Assembly: GCA_022708005.1 (NCBI GenBank)
Contig: JAKIZN010000032.1
Span: 1-10,586 of the forward strand
Reading direction: 5' to 3'
Origin: Bacteroidota bacterium
Lineage (GTDB): Bacteria > Bacteroidota > Ignavibacteria > Kapaibacteriales > UBA2268
Length of the DNA stretch: 10,586 bases
Both the position numbers and the translations under genes were made by a program. Below, piece after piece: positions 7,605 through 10,586 of the stretch (the first letter of the stretch is position 1; every line of letters begins with the position of its first letter). The notes under the pieces are model-generated. The model searched no databases. It was not told the origin of the DNA and saw nothing but the letters and a program-made list of their open reading frames with translations.

Positions 7605-8552
7605 CTATAGCTCTAATCCTAAGCTGAAACGGTGCATATTGGCATTTGAGCCGTATTGCGAGTATCCGTAATCGAATTTTATGGATTCTATTTCGATGCC
7701 GAGCCCGCCACTAAATCCAGTCATGCCTTTGTCTATAGCAGAAGCTACTTTTGTGCGGATGTGATTGCTATACCCAAGCCTGAGCTGAATATATTTGCCA
7801 AGATAAAGCTCGCCGCCCAAAGAGAAGTTCTTAAATCTGCTCAAAAAGCTGCCCGTTCCATCGGCAAGATGATGAAAATTAAGGTTAGCTAATAATGGCA
7901 AGCCGCGAAGGCGGTGGCTCGCACCTATTCTAATATCAATCGGTAGGCTTTCTCTAACGCCCGATAAGGTGGTAAGTTGGCTGCCAGCATGAAGCACCGA
8001 GACGCCTAAATTAGACCTGCCATCGGGCAAAAGATAGATTAATCCCGCATCGAACGCCATCGCAGAAGTAGATTCTTTTTCTAAAGATAAATAAGCAAAT
8101 TTTAGGGTTACCCCGTAGTATAAATTTGAATCTAATATATTTGAATACGAAACCCCGAACATTAAATCGTTTGCGCCGAATGTGCCGCCAATTTTATTGC
8201 CATCGGCATCATAATAATCGAAAGAGCCGTAGGAAGTGTAAGCGACGCTGCCCGCGAATGTGCCAAGTTCTTTATCTTGGTGGATATAGGCTAAATTCCC
8301 CGAATTAATATCAAGCACGTGCTTTAAAAAAGTGAATGAAGCATTGTTTTCGCCAGCAACAGATATTGAAGCTGGATTATAAAAAACAGCAGAAGGGTCA
8401 TTGGTAACTGATACAAAGCTCCCCGAAAGCCCTGCTGCCCTTGCACTTGAGATGTATCTCAAAAAGTTAAATGGAGTATTTGCGGCTTTGGTGGCAATAG
8501 AATTAGCTATAAGCAACATAGCAATTGCAAAAATCACTCTTCGAGTTTGCAT
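7605..8552 (-). CDS. PorV/PorQ family outer-membrane protein (type IX secretion-related), PorQ-like
   Basis: With the ATG at 8552 the product is 315 aa. It starts with a classic signal peptide (MQTRRVIFAIAMLLIANSIATKA, cleavage likely after the 'TKA' at about residue 23). GGAG lies 7 nt upstream of this ATG. An in-frame TTG at 8597 would add 15 residues before the signal peptide and is less likely. The mature part begins 'FNFLRYISSARAAGLSGSF', then 'NDPSAVFYNPASI', the hallmark of the PorV/PorQ beta-barrel family. Alternating strands follow, and the protein ends in an outer-membrane-like strand (MHRFSLGLEL). The C-terminal 'GMTGFSGGLGIEIESIKFDYGY' region looks closer to PorQ than PorV. In the type IX system these proteins help secretion or attachment of cargo at the outer membrane. 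Here it is the last gene after parA, parB and a thioesterase. No other secretion gene is in view, so its exact role is open. Confidence 0.82.
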   Translation of the reverse strand: MQTRRVIFAIAMLLIANSIATKAANTPFNFLRYISSARAAGLSGSFVSVTNDPSAVFYNPASISVAGENNASFTFLKHVLDINSGNLAYIHQDKELGTFAGSVAYTSYGSFDYYDADGNKIGGTFGANDLMFGVSYSNILDSNLYYGVTLKFAYLSLEKESTSAMAFDAGLIYLLPDGRSNLGVSVLHAGSQLTTLSGVRESLPIDIRIGASHRLRGLPLLANLNFHHLADGTGSFLSRFKNFSLGGELYLGKYIQLRLGYSNHIRTKVASAIDKGMTGFSGGLGIEIESIKFDYGYSQYGSNANMHRFSLGLEL

Positions 8553-8559
8553 AAATATA

Positions 8560-8563
8560 CTCC
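8560..8563 (-). promoter_or_regulatory. Ribosome binding site that fixes the PorQ-like start
   Basis: On the - strand TTGGAG ends 7 nt before the ATG at 8552. With the signal peptide that follows directly, this favours the ATG over the upstream TTG at 8597, which overlaps the thioesterase stop. Confidence 0.6.
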
Positions 8564-8593
8564 AATTTTTCGCGTAAATAAAGCCGTTTCGCT

Positions 8594-9031
8594 TCAACTT
8601 AATATATCCCTCTGTTTTTTGAATTTTACAATGCTATCCACAAATACCTTCGGCGGACGCACAGGCTTCATTGTCTTTGTCGACATAAAGCAATGGGTTG
8701 TAAAGCCAGTTGTGATTAATTCATCATTTCGATAAATACTATATTCAAATTTTAAAATTGGCTTGAAATCCCACTTTAGCATAACTTCGATTTCTAAATA
8801 ATCGTCATAATATGCAGAATTTATATATTTGGCATAAGATTCGACGAGTGGCAGATAATATCCAGCTTTTTCTAAATCAGAATATTGCATTCCATAGCTA
8901 CGCATTAGCTCAACTCGCCCAACTTCAAAGAATATAAAATAGTTACTGTTATACACCACACCCATTTTGTCTGTTTCGGCATATCTTATTCTGACGCTCG
9001 CCCTGTTTTTAATGTCTACCGCATCCATCAT
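8594..9031 (-). CDS. Acyl-CoA thioesterase, YbgC/4-hydroxybenzoyl-CoA thioesterase family (hotdog fold)
   Basis: The 145-aa protein is the usual size for a single-hotdog thioesterase. Residues 14-44 carry the family signature: RIRYAETDKMGVVYNSNYF with the predicted catalytic Asp D21, then 'FFEVGRVELMR' on the central helix. Where many YbgC proteins have His after 'GVVY', this one has N28. Family members hydrolyse thioester bonds of acyl-CoA or acyl-ACP in the cytoplasm, usually as tetramers; YbgC is often linked to the Tol-Pal locus, which is not seen here. The ATG (9029-9031) overlaps the parB stop in an ATGA, so translation is probably coupled to parB. A second ATG follows directly. There is no Shine-Dalgarno, which fits coupling. 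The substrate cannot be read from the sequence. Confidence 0.88.
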   Translation of the reverse strand: MMDAVDIKNRASVRIRYAETDKMGVVYNSNYFIFFEVGRVELMRSYGMQYSDLEKAGYYLPLVESYAKYINSAYYDDYLEIEVMLKWDFKPILKFEYSIYRNDELITTGFTTHCFMSTKTMKPVRPPKVFVDSIVKFKKQRDILS

Positions 9032-10014
9032 TGTAATTTATTGACATTCTCAAAAATATCAATAATCCTCTCAAAATCATCTATAGAATAAAACTCAAAT
9101 TCAATACTGCCAGACTCTGCATTTTTAGGGTTGATTTTCACATTTGTCCCAAAGGCTTGCCTTAGCCGATTTTCAATTTCTTCAAGTTGCAGAGCGACTT
9201 CTTTCGAGACAATTTCCTTTTTTTCTTTTGCTTGTGGGATAAGTTTTTTGCCGTCGTATGTAAATTTCAGCTTTCCTTTTTCAATATCTTTCACAAGCGA
9301 TTCGGTTGCCCTGACAGATAGCTCACTTTCGATAACTTCTCGCCCGGCGGCAATCATTTTAGCGTGGTCGCCAAGCCCGAGCAATGCCCGCGCGTGCCCC
9401 ATTGATATTTTCTTTGTTCGCAAATGCTCTTGAATACTTTCAGGCAACTTCAGCAATCGCAAGAAGTTAGTGATAGTTGACCTATCTTTGCCAACTCGTT
9501 CTGCCACTTGCTCTTGGGTATAGCTGCATTCTTCGATTAATCGGTTATAGCCGTGAGCTACTTCTATTGGATTAAGATTTTCTCTTTGAACATTTTCTAT
9601 TAAAGCAATTTCAAGCATTTGCTTATCGGAAATATCATGCAAGATATATGCTGGGATTTCCTTAAGCCCTGCTGCAATTGACGCTCTCAGCCTGCGTTCG
9701 CCCGATATTAACTCGTATCCATTAATAGACGTTCTAACGGCTATCGCTTGAATTACCCCGTGCTTCAATATAGATTGCTTTAGCTCTTCCAAAGCGGCTG
9801 GCTCGAAATCTTTGCGTGGCTGATACGGGTTTCGCGTGATTTTGTCAATTTCTATTGTGGAAACGCCGCCCTTTTCTGAAGTTTTTGCTTCTTCTTGGGT
9901 CGAAATTTTAAAGCCCTTATCTTTCGAAAACTCAACCGATGGGATTAATGCCCCAAGCCCTTTGCCAAGCCCGTGCTTTATCTTTTCTTTCTTATTTTGC
10001 TTTTCTTCGTTCAA
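9028..10014 (-). CDS. parB: Chromosome partitioning protein ParB (Spo0J family)
   Basis: ParB binds parS sites near the origin, loads as a CTP-dependent sliding clamp and works with the ParA ATPase to segregate chromosomes. The 328-aa protein is full length. The N-terminal ParA-contact motif GLGKGLGALIPS lies at 15-26. The CTPase/ParB-Srx domain (about 52-145) includes NPYQPRKDF (62-70), GERRLRA (105-111) and ENVQREN (140-146). The DNA-binding helix-turn-helix follows (about 164-190, YTQEQVAERVGKDRSTI). A C-terminal dimerisation domain (about 271-325) ends in SGSIEFEFYSIDDFERII. The start is a TTG at 10014. An in-frame stop lies 6 nt upstream, and no ATG occurs until far inside the domain, so TTG is the only good choice. 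It lies 31 bp downstream of parA, and its stop overlaps the thioesterase ATG. Confidence 0.97.
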   Translation of the reverse strand: MNEEKQNKKEKIKHGLGKGLGALIPSVEFSKDKGFKISTQEEAKTSEKGGVSTIEIDKITRNPYQPRKDFEPAALEELKQSILKHGVIQAIAVRTSINGYELISGERRLRASIAAGLKEIPAYILHDISDKQMLEIALIENVQRENLNPIEVAHGYNRLIEECSYTQEQVAERVGKDRSTITNFLRLLKLPESIQEHLRTKKISMGHARALLGLGDHAKMIAAGREVIESELSVRATESLVKDIEKGKLKFTYDGKKLIPQAKEKKEIVSKEVALQLEEIENRLRQAFGTNVKINPKNAESGSIEFEFYSIDDFERIIDIFENVNKLQ

Positions 10015-10045
10015 TTTGATTTATCTTCAGAAATATTCCAACAAA

Positions 10046-10586
10046 TTAGCGATTCATTAGCCCGTTTCGCTTCAAAATTTCTGCTGCCAGCTCAAGGTAA
10101 TTCGCTGTTCCCGAACAAGTTGCGTCGTAGAGCAATACTGGCTTGCCGTGGCTCGGCGCTTCCGATAATCTTACATTTCGGGCTATCAAAGTATTGAACA
10201 CCTTGCTTTCAAAATGCCTGCGAACCTCTTCGACTACTTGATTAGACAGCCTTAATCTTGAGTCATACATTGTGAGCAGCACGCCTTCGATGTCTAGCTC
10301 TGGATTAATATGCAGCCTCACAATAGAAATTGTATTGAGCAATTGCCCTAAGCCTTCGAGGGCGTAAAATTCGCATTGGACGGGTATCAGCACAGAATCC
10401 GCAGCGGATAGTGCGTTCAAAGTGAGCAGACCGAGCGATGGCGGGCAATCGATGATAATAAAAGCATAATCATCTTTGACTGCCTCCAAAGTATGCTTCA
10501 AAATAAGCTCGCGATGCTCCAAATTAACCATCTCTATCTCGGCGCCGACAAGATTGATATGCGAAGGAAGCAAGTGCAAATTAGGC
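10046..10586 (-). CDS. parA: Chromosome partitioning ATPase ParA (Soj), 5'-truncated by the window edge
   Basis: About 179 C-terminal residues are visible, and the frame is open through the right edge. The codons at 10577-10585 read PNL, continuing the ParA-typical '[16 protein letters not shown]'. The Walker B-like strand [19 protein letters not shown] is intact, followed by '[19 protein letters not shown]' and '[19 protein letters not shown]', both characteristic of chromosomal ParA/Soj. Roughly 80 N-terminal residues, including the deviant Walker A loop, should lie outside. ParA dimerises on ATP, coats DNA and is released by ParB to move the origin. The close spacing to parB marks a standard parAB operon. 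Its promoter is outside the window. Confidence 0.96.
   Translation of the reverse strand, partial: PNLHLLPSHINLVGAEIEMVNLEHRELILKHTLEAVKDDYAFIIIDCPPSLGLLTLNALSAADSVLIPVQCEFYALEGLGQLLNTISIVRLHINPELDIEGVLLTMYDSRLRLSNQVVEEVRRHFESKVFNTLIARNVRLSEAPSHGKPVLLYDATCSGTANYLELAAEILKRNGLMNR

Noticed and set aside
8313..8324. 12-bp palindrome AAGCACGTGCTT with the CACGTG core of parS, about 0.7 kb from parB
   Set aside because: The flanks (G/C next to the core, then AA/TT) do not match the known parS forms (TGTTTCACGTGAAACA or its CCACGTGG variant). It lies inside the PorQ-like gene where it simply encodes Lys-His-Val-Leu.
8553..8597. TTG at 8597 as start of the PorQ-like protein
   Set aside because: It would place 15 polar residues before a typical signal peptide, while the ATG at 8552 has GGAG at good spacing.

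Overview
The window is moderately AT-rich bacterial DNA. Two genes point to the Bacteroidota/Chlorobiota (FCB) group, possibly an Ignavibacteria- or Kapabacteria-like lineage. One is a PorV/PorQ-type outer-membrane protein of the type IX secretion family. The other is a three-pass membrane VWA/amidotransferase-fold protein of a kind common in that group. The phylum assignment is inferred from gene content only; there is no rRNA gene here.

Layout. On the + strand, positions 1-506 hold the 3' part of a lysine-rich gene cut by the left edge. Its order of motifs resembles small phage terminase subunits. After 94 bp comes a membrane-anchored SIMPL-domain protein (601-1347). Only 27 bp later comes a long adenosylcobalamin-dependent (class II) ribonucleotide reductase, nrdJ (1375-4941), with all expected catalytic and redox cysteines, a TSCPD domain and a C-terminal zinc ribbon. 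A stem-loop at about 4977-5008 follows nrdJ.

On the - strand, converging on nrdJ, is a 722-aa membrane VWA protein (5112-7280). Upstream of it lies a 324-bp non-coding gap that contains two repeat-like structures side by side: a GC-rich hairpin and a longer element with degenerate inverted arms. Upstream of that is a compact - strand operon. In transcription order it is parA (5' end beyond the right edge), parB, a YbgC-type hotdog thioesterase that overlaps parB by 4 nt, and a PorQ/PorV-like protein.

How the genes relate. ParA and ParB form the chromosome segregation pair. The thioesterase and PorQ-like protein appear to be carried on the same transcript, and no shared pathway is evident. 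nrdJ supplies deoxynucleotides without needing oxygen; the SIMPL gene may be co-transcribed with it. I find no tRNA, rRNA, CRISPR array, transposase gene or clear parS site. Most of the window is ordinary housekeeping content. I did not find a convincing undescribed system. The most interesting parts are the truncated terminase-like gene and the composite repeat in the 7281-7604 gap.
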